Positions 42,979 through 50,301 of a stretch of DNA of 64,000 bases are shown here, piece by piece (positions within the stretch are counted from its first letter, which is position 1; each line of letters starts with the position of its first letter). The DNA is taken from positions 5,683,001-5,747,000 of the forward strand of contig NZ_CP095855.1 in assembly GCF_023100805.1 (NCBI RefSeq). The letters run 5' to 3'. The notes below the pieces were generated by a model that did not search any database, had not been told where the DNA came from, and was given only the letters and a program-made list of their open reading frames with translations. Origin of the DNA: Chitinophaga filiformis (GTDB lineage: Bacteria; Bacteroidota; Bacteroidia; Chitinophagales; Chitinophagaceae). The translations under genes and the position numbers were made by a program.

Positions 42979-43926
42979 ATGGATATTTCCGTTATCGTTC
43001 CTTTAAAAAACGAAGAAGAATCACTGCCCGAACTGGCTGCATGGATTGACCGCGTCATGCAGGAACATCACTACTCATATGAGGTATGGATGATAGACGA
43101 CGGCAGCACTGATAATTCCTGGAATATCATCCAGCAGCTGGCAGCAGCCAACCCGAATGTGAAAGGGATCAAATTCCAGCGCAACTACGGCAAGTCTGCG
43201 GCCCTCAATGAGGGCTTCCGTGCCGCACAGGGCGATGTGATCATCACCATGGACGCCGACCTGCAGGATAGCCCCGACGAGATACCGGAACTCTACCGTA
43301 TGATCAGGGAAGACGGTTTTGACCTCGTCAGCGGCTGGAAGAAGAAACGCTATGACAGCGCCCTTACCAAAAATCTCCCTTCCAAACTATATAACTATAC
43401 CACTACCCGCATGAGCGGAGTAAGGCTGCATGACATGAACTGCGGACTCAAATCCTACCGCAGGAAAGTGATCAAAAGCATCGAGGTATATGGAGAAATG
43501 CACCGCTATATTCCTGTGATCGCCAAATGGAACGGTTTCAGGAAGATCGGTGAAAAAGTAGTGGAACACCGTGCGCGTAAGTACGGCACTTCCAAGTTTG
43601 GCCTGGAACGCTTTATTAACGGCTTCCTGGACCTGGCTTCCATTATGTTCATCAGTAAGTTCGGGAAACGTCCGATGCACCTCTTCGGCGCCCTGGGCAC
43701 TCTTTCCTTCGTGATTGGTTTTGGCATAGCATTATACCTGGCGATCGAGAAAATTATCTATTCCCAGTATAAGATGACCGAACGTCCTATTTTCTTCCTG
43801 GCATTGCTGGCGATGATCATAGGGTCGCAGCTGTTCCTTACCGGCTTCATCGGAGAACTGGTGACCAGGAACGCACCTGAAAGGAATGAATATCTCGTGG
43901 AAACTATCCTGGACCGAACCAAATAA
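42979..43926 (+). CDS. GT2 glycosyltransferase, polyprenyl-phosphate type
   Basis: A 315-residue membrane-bound transferase of the DPM1/GtrB group, which loads a sugar onto a polyprenyl phosphate. The GT-A core shows VIVPLKNEEESLPEL, the nucleotide-binding DDGSTDNSW and the catalytic MDADLQDSPDEIPEL. Two membrane segments lie near the C-terminus (ALGTLSFVIGFGIALYLAI and FFLALLAMIIGSQLFLTG). The frame extends back to a TTG at 42967; ATG 42979 begins the normal family start. The GT4 gene follows after 6 bp. Confidence 0.92.
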   Translation: MDISVIVPLKNEEESLPELAAWIDRVMQEHHYSYEVWMIDDGSTDNSWNIIQQLAAANPNVKGIKFQRNYGKSAALNEGFRAAQGDVIITMDADLQDSPDEIPELYRMIREDGFDLVSGWKKKRYDSALTKNLPSKLYNYTTTRMSGVRLHDMNCGLKSYRRKVIKSIEVYGEMHRYIPVIAKWNGFRKIGEKVVEHRARKYGTSKFGLERFINGFLDLASIMFISKFGKRPMHLFGALGTLSFVIGFGIALYLAIEKIIYSQYKMTERPIFFLALLAMIIGSQLFLTGFIGELVTRNAPERNEYLVETILDRTK

Positions 43927-43932
43927 TAGCTG

Positions 43933-45066
43933 ATGGGCAAAAAGAAAATCCTCTTTCTCGGACCGGCCTGGCCTTACAGGGGTGGACTAGCCGCCTACAA
44001 TGAAAGGCTGGCGGAAGAACTGCAAAAGGATGCAGAAGTAGAGATCTGGACATTCACCGTACAGTATCCTTCTTTCCTGTTTCCCGGTAAAAGCCAGTAC
44101 GCTACGGAACCGGCGCCTCCCCACCTGAAAATACGCAGGCTGATCAACTCTGTCAATCCGCTGAACTGGTTGAAAGTAGGCCGCATGATCCGTAAATGGG
44201 GACCAGACCTTATCGTCACCAAGTACTGGTTACCGCTCATGGGCCCCTGCCTGGGCAGCTTGCTGCGCCTTGGGAAAGGTAAAAATACCCGGGTGGTATC
44301 CATCCTCGACAACGTGATACCGCACGAAAAAAGGCCCGGCGATATACCCTTCACCAGGTATTTCCTGAAACCCGTGGATGCCTTCATTGCCATGAGCCAG
44401 TCTGTACTGGACGACCTCCGGCTGTTCGAGCCCGGCAAACCTGCCTCCCTGATCCCCCACCCGATCTACGACAACTACGGCCCTGCCGTATCTAAATCAG
44501 TGGCCAGGGAACAACTGAAACTACAACAGGACAAAAAATATATCCTCTTCTTTGGCTTTATCCGCCAGTATAAGGGACTGGACCTCCTGCTCCGTGCCAT
44601 GGCCGACGAGCGCATGAAGCAGCAGGACGTACACCTTATCGTAGCAGGAGAGTTCTATGAAGATGCCGCCCCCTATCACCAGTTACTGGAACAGCTCCAG
44701 CTGGGCGACAGGGTGCTGATGCACACCGATTTCATCCCCAACGAGGCTGTCAAGAATTACTTCTGCGCAGCCGACCTGGTAGTACAGCCTTATAAGAGCG
44801 CCACCCAGAGCGGTATCTCGCAGATCGCCTACCATTTCGAAAAACCAATGGTCGTGACCCGGGTTGGCGGCCTGGTAGAAATGGTGCCAGACAACATCGT
44901 AGGTTTCCAGTGTGAACCGGAACCAGCCGATATTGCCGCCGCCATCGAAAAATATTACCGCGACAACCGCGAAGCCGATATGACCGCCGCCGTACGCGTG
45001 GAAAAGAAACAATACTCCTGGGAACGCCTGGCCGCTGAAATACATAAGTTGGCCGCCAGCAAATAG
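43933..45066 (+). CDS. GT4-family glycosyltransferase
   Basis: A 377-residue GT-B transferase. The N-terminal half opens with the glycine-rich LFLGPAWPYRGGLAAYNERL. The C-terminal half has FFGFIRQYKGLDLLLRA and the acceptor/donor loop LVVQPYKSATQSGISQIAYHFEKP-MVVT, with the E-x7-E-like region reduced to SATQSGISQ. No membrane helix. It is 6 bp downstream of the GT2 gene and probably adds a sugar in the same surface-glycan or glycolipid pathway. Donor and acceptor cannot be inferred. Confidence 0.9.
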   Translation: MGKKKILFLGPAWPYRGGLAAYNERLAEELQKDAEVEIWTFTVQYPSFLFPGKSQYATEPAPPHLKIRRLINSVNPLNWLKVGRMIRKWGPDLIVTKYWLPLMGPCLGSLLRLGKGKNTRVVSILDNVIPHEKRPGDIPFTRYFLKPVDAFIAMSQSVLDDLRLFEPGKPASLIPHPIYDNYGPAVSKSVAREQLKLQQDKKYILFFGFIRQYKGLDLLLRAMADERMKQQDVHLIVAGEFYEDAAPYHQLLEQLQLGDRVLMHTDFIPNEAVKNYFCAADLVVQPYKSATQSGISQIAYHFEKPMVVTRVGGLVEMVPDNIVGFQCEPEPADIAAAIEKYYRDNREADMTAAVRVEKKQYSWERLAAEIHKLAASK

Positions 45067-45151
45067 TTTGAGCAGTCTGGGTAATGGAAGAAGGTTGATG
45101 AGAATGGGGAGTGTGATGAATGTGGAAAGTATGAGATAGGATGAGGTGAGG

Positions 45152-45360
45152 ATAAAAAGTATGAATATGATGAGAAGTATGAAGAGGATGAGGAGCGTGA
45201 GGACTATGAGGTGGTTTGAGGGGGGCTGAAAAGAATGAATATGATAAGAAGTATGAAGAGGATGAGGATGAGGAGCGTGAGGACTATGAGGTGGTTTGAG
45301 GGGTCTGAAAAGTATGAATGTGATGAAGAGGATGAAGAGCGTGAGGAGTATGGGAAGTAG
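45152..45360 (+). repeat. Purine-rich tandem repeat, about 76-79 bp unit
   Basis: Units begin near 45152, 45228 and 45307; the third is shortened by a deletion. The plus strand is almost all A and G, built from GATGAGGA/GTATGAAGAGG blocks, with ATG or GAG every few bases. No stable reading frame spans it. It could form triplex or slipped DNA and is likely to vary in copy number. Confidence 0.8.
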
Positions 45361-45431
45361 ATGGTATCAGGCAGTGAGCAATATTGTTATGTAGTATATT
45401 GACGCAATAACATAATTTGAAGACCGTACGC

Positions 45432-45472
45432 AACGAGCGGCAGGAGGGAATCGCTGGCCTTGGTTGTTTGAA
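45432..45472 (-). repeat. Inverted partial copy of the 145-bp repeat unit
   Basis: The reverse complement reads CTTCAAACAACCAAGGCCAG then CGATTCCC, close to CTTCAAAGAACCACAGCCAG then CGATCCC in the tandem units at 45511-45890. The two orientations could form a long imperfect hairpin. Confidence 0.6.
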
Positions 45473-45510
45473 GTATGCTGAAGCGACCTACCAGGAGTTT
45501 AATAGCATTA

Positions 45511-45890
45511 CCAAAGCCAACCCGTCTTCCACAGCCTCATCGTAAGGAACTTCAAAGAACCACAGCCAGCGATCCCAGCCTGCACCGCGAGCAGGAGGTC
45601 GGCGCTATAATCACTGTAAGCCGACAAGCCACCTACCATACCTTCATTAGCACATCCAAAGCCAATCCGTCTTCCGGCGCTCCATCGTAAGGAACTTCAA
45701 AGAACCACAGCCAGCGATCCCAGCCTGCACCGCGAGCAGAAGGTCCGCGCAAGAATCACTGTTAGCCGGTAAGCCACATGCCATGGGTTCCAAAGCCAAA
45801 TCCAACTTCCAGAGTTCATACAAAGAACCACAACCATTGCCCCCAATGACGTCCACGCAAGAATCACTGTAAGCCCCTAACCAATCCTTC
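45511..45890 (+). repeat. Three degenerate copies of a 134-145 bp unit
   Basis: Units begin CCAAAGCCAA at 45511, 45656 and 45790. Each carries AACTTCAAAGAACCACAGCC and ends with AATCACTGTAAGCC-like sequence. Copies 1 and 2 are close; copy 3 is shorter and more diverged. They lie directly upstream of the heptose operon. Spacing and length do not fit CRISPR. Confidence 0.8.
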
Positions 45891-46005
45891 CAGTTATCTT
45901 TTCACCACCAGACATATAAACATATTTTAACTTCTTTTAAACAAGATAGCCTTATATGCATGCGCAATTGTTTTATCTTGCATCACTTATAAAAACGGAA
46001 ATACT

Positions 46006-47025
46006 GTGATTTATCGTAGCAAAGCACCTTTACGCATAGGCCTGGCCGGAGGCGGAACAGATGTAAGCCCTTACTCAGACATGTACGGGGGCGCCATTCT
46101 GAACGCCACTATTTCGCTCTACGCGCGTGCAGCCATAGAGCCAATAGCTGATAAAAAAGTCCTGTTCGAATGCGCCGACAGGAATGAAACCCTGGTTTGC
46201 GACGCCACCTTTCCGCTACCCCTCGACGGTAAGCTGGATATCCTGAAAGGTGTGATCAACCGCGTAGCGAAAGATTACGGCATTCCTTCCGGCTTTAAGC
46301 TCACCACTTTCGTAGATGCACCCGCCGGTTCCGGTCTCGGTACCTCCTCTACCCTTGTAGTGGCTGTGCTGGGCGCCTTTGCTGAATGGCTGAAACTTCC
46401 TTTGGGAGAATACGATATGGCGCACCTGGCCTATGTGATCGAAAGAGAAGACCTGAAACAGGCCGGCGGTAAGCAGGATCAATATGCAGCAACATTCGGG
46501 GGCGTAAATTTCATGGAATTCTACAATGGCGATAAAGTGATTGTGAATCCCCTCCGTATAAAAGAAAAATACCTGGATGAACTGGAGAATAACCTGGTAC
46601 TGTACTACACTTCTACCAGCCGTTTGTCCAGCAGCATCATTTCCGAGCAGCAGAAGAACGTACACGAGAAAAAGGAAGCAAGTATCGAAGCGATGCACCA
46701 CCTGAAAGAGCAGGCCGTAATGATGAAAGAAGCCCTGCTTCGCGGCAGCATCGACAAGATCGGCGAGATTCTTGATTTTGGTTTCCAGCACAAAAAGAAC
46801 ATGGCAAAAGGTATTACCAATTCCCAGCTGGACGACATCTACGAAGCAGCCAAACGCGCAGGCGCTTCCGGAGGTAAGATCTCAGGCGCCGGCGGCGGTG
46901 GTTTCATGATCTTCTACTGTCCGGGTAACACCCGCTACAGTGTGGTGGAAGCCCTCAAAACTTTCGGCGGGGACGTAAAACGTTACCATTTTACACACAA
47001 TGGGATCAATACCTGGTGTATCTGA
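46006..47025 (+). CDS. hddA: D-glycero-alpha-D-manno-heptose 7-phosphate kinase-like GHMP kinase
   Basis: A 339-residue GHMP kinase starting at GTG 46006, the family-typical MIYRSKAPLRIGLAGGGTDV. The ATP loop is APAGSGLGTSST (about residues 105-116) and the C-terminal GASGGKISGAGGGGFMIFY closes the active site. In HddA it phosphorylates heptose 7-phosphate at C1. It leads a tight operon with gmhA, hddC and gmhB homologues, which supports heptose over fucose or other GHMP substrates. No ATG is available near the conserved start. Confidence 0.88.
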   Translation: MIYRSKAPLRIGLAGGGTDVSPYSDMYGGAILNATISLYARAAIEPIADKKVLFECADRNETLVCDATFPLPLDGKLDILKGVINRVAKDYGIPSGFKLTTFVDAPAGSGLGTSSTLVVAVLGAFAEWLKLPLGEYDMAHLAYVIEREDLKQAGGKQDQYAATFGGVNFMEFYNGDKVIVNPLRIKEKYLDELENNLVLYYTSTSRLSSSIISEQQKNVHEKKEASIEAMHHLKEQAVMMKEALLRGSIDKIGEILDFGFQHKKNMAKGITNSQLDDIYEAAKRAGASGGKISGAGGGGFMIFYCPGNTRYSVVEALKTFGGDVKRYHFTHNGINTWCI

Positions 47026-47051
47026 TCTGCTAACCAAAACGACTTACAGCT

Positions 47052-47627
47052 ATGGCGAACAATATTATCAAAACAATACAGGAAAGCATTGCAGTAAAGC
47101 AGGCCATCTGCCAGGACGAAACGCTGATCAGCACTATCCAGCAGGTAGCCAACGTTATCACAGGCAGCCTGCAGCAGGGACATAAGATCCTCTTCTGTGG
47201 CAATGGTGGCAGCGCAGCAGATGCACAACACCTGGCAGCAGAATTCTCCGGCCGTTTTTATAAAGACAGGACGCCCCTGTATGCAGAGGCCCTGCATTGT
47301 AATACTTCTTACCTCACCGCGGTAGGCAACGATTATGGCTATGACCAGGTATATGCGCGCATCCTGCGGGGTATCGGCCAGCCGGGCGATGTGCTGGTAG
47401 GTATTTCCACTTCCGGCAATTCTGCCAATATCCTGGAAGCCTACAAAGTGGCCAAAGGCAAGGGTATGATCGTCGTAAGCATGACCGGCCATTCGGGCGG
47501 TAAAATGAAAGATGACAGCGATTACCTGCTGAATGTGCCTTCCGCTGATACACCACGTATCCAGGAATCACATATCACCATCGGACATATCATTTGTGAA
47601 ATCGTTGAAAATAATCTCTTCCCATGA
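47052..47627 (+). CDS. gmhA: Sedoheptulose 7-phosphate isomerase (SIS domain)
   Basis: A 191-residue SIS protein that makes D-glycero-D-manno-heptose 7-phosphate from sedoheptulose 7-phosphate, the first step of activated-heptose synthesis. The motif GNGGSAADAQHLAAEFSGRF, then GISTSGNSANILEA and a late RIQESHITIGHIICE with metal-site Glu and His, are as in GmhA. It lies 26 bp after hddA and its stop overlaps the hddC start by 4 bp (ATGA). Confidence 0.93.
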   Translation: MANNIIKTIQESIAVKQAICQDETLISTIQQVANVITGSLQQGHKILFCGNGGSAADAQHLAAEFSGRFYKDRTPLYAEALHCNTSYLTAVGNDYGYDQVYARILRGIGQPGDVLVGISTSGNSANILEAYKVAKGKGMIVVSMTGHSGGKMKDDSDYLLNVPSADTPRIQESHITIGHIICEIVENNLFP

Positions 47628-48319
47628 TCAGGGAATGTATAGTACTGGCCGGCGGACTGGGAACACGCCTGCGCAGCGTGGTAGCCGATAAACCGAAATG
47701 TATGGCGCCGGTCAATGACAGGCCCTTCCTCTATTACCTGCTGCAATACCTGGTTAAACAGGGCATTGGGCATGTAGTGCTCTCCCTGGGTTACAAGTCG
47801 GAACAGGTCATTGAATGGTGCGAACAGGCCGATCTGCCGCTACAGTTCTCCTACGCTATAGAAGCGGAGCCCCTGGGTACCGGTGGCGCCATCCTGAACG
47901 CCGTTTCCCACCTGAAAGAAAATGAGTGCTTTATCGTAAACGGAGACACCTTTTTTGATGTATCCTTGCCTGATTTTTACAGCTTCCACCAGCAGGCCCA
48001 CAGCAAGCTGTCCCTGGCGCTGAAGCCTATGCGGCAGTTTGAACGCTATGGCAGCGTACAGCTGGATAAAGACGCACGTATCACCGCATTCCTGGAGAAG
48101 AAATACTGCGAGGAAGGACTGATCAACGGCGGCGTTTACCTTACTTCCAGGCAATACATGGAAAGTCTGCAGTTGCCTGCACAGTTCTCCTTCGAAAAGG
48201 AAGTCCTGGAACCGCAGGTAAGAAACGGACAGCTCTACGGCTTCATCAGTGATACTTATTTTATCGATATCGGAATTCCGGCTGATTACGAGCAGGTACA
48301 AACAGATTTCCGTTCATAA
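47624..48319 (+). CDS. hddC: Heptose 1-phosphate nucleotidyltransferase (guanylyltransferase-like)
   Basis: A 231-residue nucleotidyltransferase with the pyrophosphorylase loop LAGGLGTRLRSVVADKPKCM, the VNGDTFFD metal/sugar site and a C-terminal FIDIGIPADYEQVQ. In the GDP-heptose route it joins GMP to heptose 1-phosphate. GDP versus ADP specificity cannot be read from motifs. GDP is favoured because the operon has a separate kinase (HddA) rather than a fused HldE, and no epimerase. It overlaps gmhA by 4 bp. Confidence 0.85.
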   Translation: MIRECIVLAGGLGTRLRSVVADKPKCMAPVNDRPFLYYLLQYLVKQGIGHVVLSLGYKSEQVIEWCEQADLPLQFSYAIEAEPLGTGGAILNAVSHLKENECFIVNGDTFFDVSLPDFYSFHQQAHSKLSLALKPMRQFERYGSVQLDKDARITAFLEKKYCEEGLINGGVYLTSRQYMESLQLPAQFSFEKEVLEPQVRNGQLYGFISDTYFIDIGIPADYEQVQTDFRS

Positions 48320-48337
48320 AACCTGCACTATAAGATT

Positions 48338-48877
48338 ATGCATATCGACGCTTCATGGACATTATTCCTGGACAGGGACGGGGTGATCAACAACGAGATC
48401 AAAGACGGGTATGTGCTCAGCTGGGATATGTTCCGCTTTGAAGAGGGCGTCCTTTCCGCCTTACCCGCCCTCGCGGGGAAATTCGGCCGTATTGTGATGG
48501 TTACCAACCAGCGCTGTATAGGTAAAGGCCTTTTAACAGAGCAGGGCCTTCATGATATCCATGCAAAAATGCTGGAAGTTATCACGCAGGGAGGAGGACG
48601 GATAGATAAGATCTACTATTGCCCGGACCTTGACAATGACAGCCCCTGCCGTAAACCGAACGGCGGCATGGCCCTGCAGGCAAAGGCCGACTTCCCGGAT
48701 ATTGACTTCTCCCGTGCAGTAATGGTCGGGAATACCCTGAGTGACATGAAATTCGGTAAGGATAAAGGAATGACCACCGTATTCATTCCCTCCACCAAAC
48801 CGGATCTCCCCTTTCCCCACCCGCTGATGGACTATCGCTGCAAGGGACTACTGGAATTTTCGGCCATCATACAATAA
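48338..48877 (+). CDS. gmhB: Heptose 1,7-bisphosphate phosphatase-like HAD protein
   Basis: A 179-residue HAD-IIIA phosphatase: nucleophile motif FLDRDGVIN near residue 11, MVTNQ as motif II and VGNTLSDMKFGK as motif IV. It removes the C7 phosphate of heptose bisphosphate. GmhB usually has a four-ligand zinc loop before CRKP; here YYCPDLDNDSPCRKP keeps only two cysteines, so zinc binding may be lost. It is the last gene of the operon, 18 bp after hddC. Confidence 0.87.
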   Translation: MHIDASWTLFLDRDGVINNEIKDGYVLSWDMFRFEEGVLSALPALAGKFGRIVMVTNQRCIGKGLLTEQGLHDIHAKMLEVITQGGGRIDKIYYCPDLDNDSPCRKPNGGMALQAKADFPDIDFSRAVMVGNTLSDMKFGKDKGMTTVFIPSTKPDLPFPHPLMDYRCKGLLEFSAIIQ

Positions 48878-48934
48878 TTTTGTATTATATAACGTAATAA
48901 GCCTGTAGATAAAGTTTTCATTTCAAATAAAATT

Positions 48935-49912
48935 ATGATCAGAGCCTGTCTTCTATTGTTATGCTGCACTTTCTTCACGTACACCGGCCTCCGGGCGCAG
49001 CGTGTAAGAATAAGCCCTGCTAACGAAGCTGCCCTGCGTTCACAGCAGGATTCCCTACAGGTCCTCTCCGCCACCATACTGAGAGGCAGGGATGAAGCCA
49101 CGAGGCAGCAGGCAAATGACCGTTTTATTCCCAAACTGGTACAAGCGCTGAAAACGCCTTACTCATTCGATTTTAAGTTCGATTCCCTGACCACTGTCTC
49201 CATCCAGTACCCGGCCGACAGCACCTTCCGGATCTTTACCTGGGGACTGGAACAGGAAACCAGCTTTTATCATCACTATGGCGCTATCCAGATGAGAACT
49301 GAAGGAGGTGAACTGAAACTGTTCCCCCTCTTCGACGATTCCGATTATATGCAAAACACCGACACCATTGCCGGCAATAAAAACTGGTATGGCTGTCTTT
49401 ACTATAAGGTGCTGCAGCGCCGTTACTTTAACCAGAACTATTACACGCTCTTCGGCTGGGATCCTAACAATATCCGCAGCCAGAAGAAGCTGCTGGATAT
49501 GCTGACCTTCAAAGACGGCCAGCCCGTATTCGGAGGTCCGTTCTTCAGTTTTATGGAAGACACTATTCCTAAAAAAACACGCAACCGTTTCATACTGGAA
49601 TTTAAAAAAGACGCTACCATCAGTTTAAGTTATAATCCTGATATGGATATGATCGTATACGATCACCTTATTTCGGAAAGTAACCAGCCGGGTAAGCCAT
49701 CCACCTTCGTGCCGGACCTGGACTATGAAGGGTTTAAGTGGAAAGCAGGCAAATGGGTACACATCGAAAAAGTATTCCATGATGCGCTGCCCCAGGGCAA
49801 AGTACCTGTCGCAGAACCATTGAATCAGAAACAGAAGAAAATGACCAAACCCCGAACAGCGGAAGAGATCAATGAAGAGTTACAACCGAAGCCGAAAAAA
49901 CCTAAACAATAA
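48935..49912 (+). CDS. Hypothetical secreted protein
   Basis: A 325-residue protein with a signal peptide (ends LRAQ). The first half contains FDFKFDSLTTVSIQYPADST and FRIFTWGLEQETSFYHHYGA, and a mid-part NKNWYGCLYYKVLQ. The C-terminal 35 residues are Lys/Pro-rich and probably disordered. I recognise the type as conserved in Bacteroidota but cannot assign a domain. It lies 57 bp after gmhB on the same strand; linkage to heptose metabolism is uncertain. Confidence 0.65.
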   Translation: MIRACLLLLCCTFFTYTGLRAQRVRISPANEAALRSQQDSLQVLSATILRGRDEATRQQANDRFIPKLVQALKTPYSFDFKFDSLTTVSIQYPADSTFRIFTWGLEQETSFYHHYGAIQMRTEGGELKLFPLFDDSDYMQNTDTIAGNKNWYGCLYYKVLQRRYFNQNYYTLFGWDPNNIRSQKKLLDMLTFKDGQPVFGGPFFSFMEDTIPKKTRNRFILEFKKDATISLSYNPDMDMIVYDHLISESNQPGKPSTFVPDLDYEGFKWKAGKWVHIEKVFHDALPQGKVPVAEPLNQKQKKMTKPRTAEEINEELQPKPKKPKQ

Positions 49913-49967
49913 ATAAAAGAGACTGCCTTTCTATATGGAAAAGCATTCCCTGAGATAAAAAAGATTT

Positions 49968-50000
49968 ATAAAGGCTGGTTCTTAAAGACCCGGCCTTTAT
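49968..50000 (+). terminator. Terminator after the secreted hypothetical protein
   Basis: ATAAAGGC pairs with GCCTTTAT, with further imperfect pairing inside (GG-TCTT with AGA-CC), followed by TGTT. Confidence 0.65.
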
Positions 50001-50249
50001 TGTTCCTGAAACATTCCTCCTTAAACCGACATCGTTATGCAAGCTGCAATTTCTTCCATTAACTTCTATGAGATGTCGCATACAGGCTCAAAAGAGCTCT
50101 AATAGTAAGTCACACGCAGACTCATACATTGACTGAACAGGCGTTATACAAGAACTTATTTTTAAAAATTGCTTACGGATATCAGATGATTGTTGCTCGC
50201 AGGAATATCTCCAACAGCGGGCAGGGGTAGCATGCAGATCGTAATTAAT

Positions 50250-50279
50250 AAAAAAGCCGTCCGCTTGCGGCGGACGGCT
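50250..50279 (-). terminator. Rho-independent terminator of parC
   Basis: AGCCGTCCGC pairs exactly with GCGGACGGCT (10 bp, 5-nt loop). On the minus strand it is followed by TTTTTTATT, 22 bp past the parC stop. Confidence 0.92.
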
Positions 50280-50301
50280 ACTATAGATCGATAAGATATT
50301 A

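Larger units (their letters stand above)
45067..46005. other. Repeat-filled intergenic region
   Basis: A 939-bp gap without a gene. It contains a purine-rich repeat block (45152-45360) and three degenerate copies of a 134-145 bp unit (45511-45890), with an inverted partial copy of the latter at about 45432-45472. The open frames here are repeat by-products. The heptose operon begins at its right edge. Confidence 0.7.
49913..50301. other. Convergent intergenic region with two terminators
   Basis: Contains a hairpin for the plus-strand gene (49968-50000) and a perfect terminator for parC (50250-50279). Nothing else is recognisable in the ~250 bp between them. Confidence 0.6.

Noticed and set aside
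45152..45890. Possible CRISPR array
   Set aside because: Units are 76-145 bp, degenerate and unevenly spaced, with no short identical repeat and spacer pattern and no cas genes.
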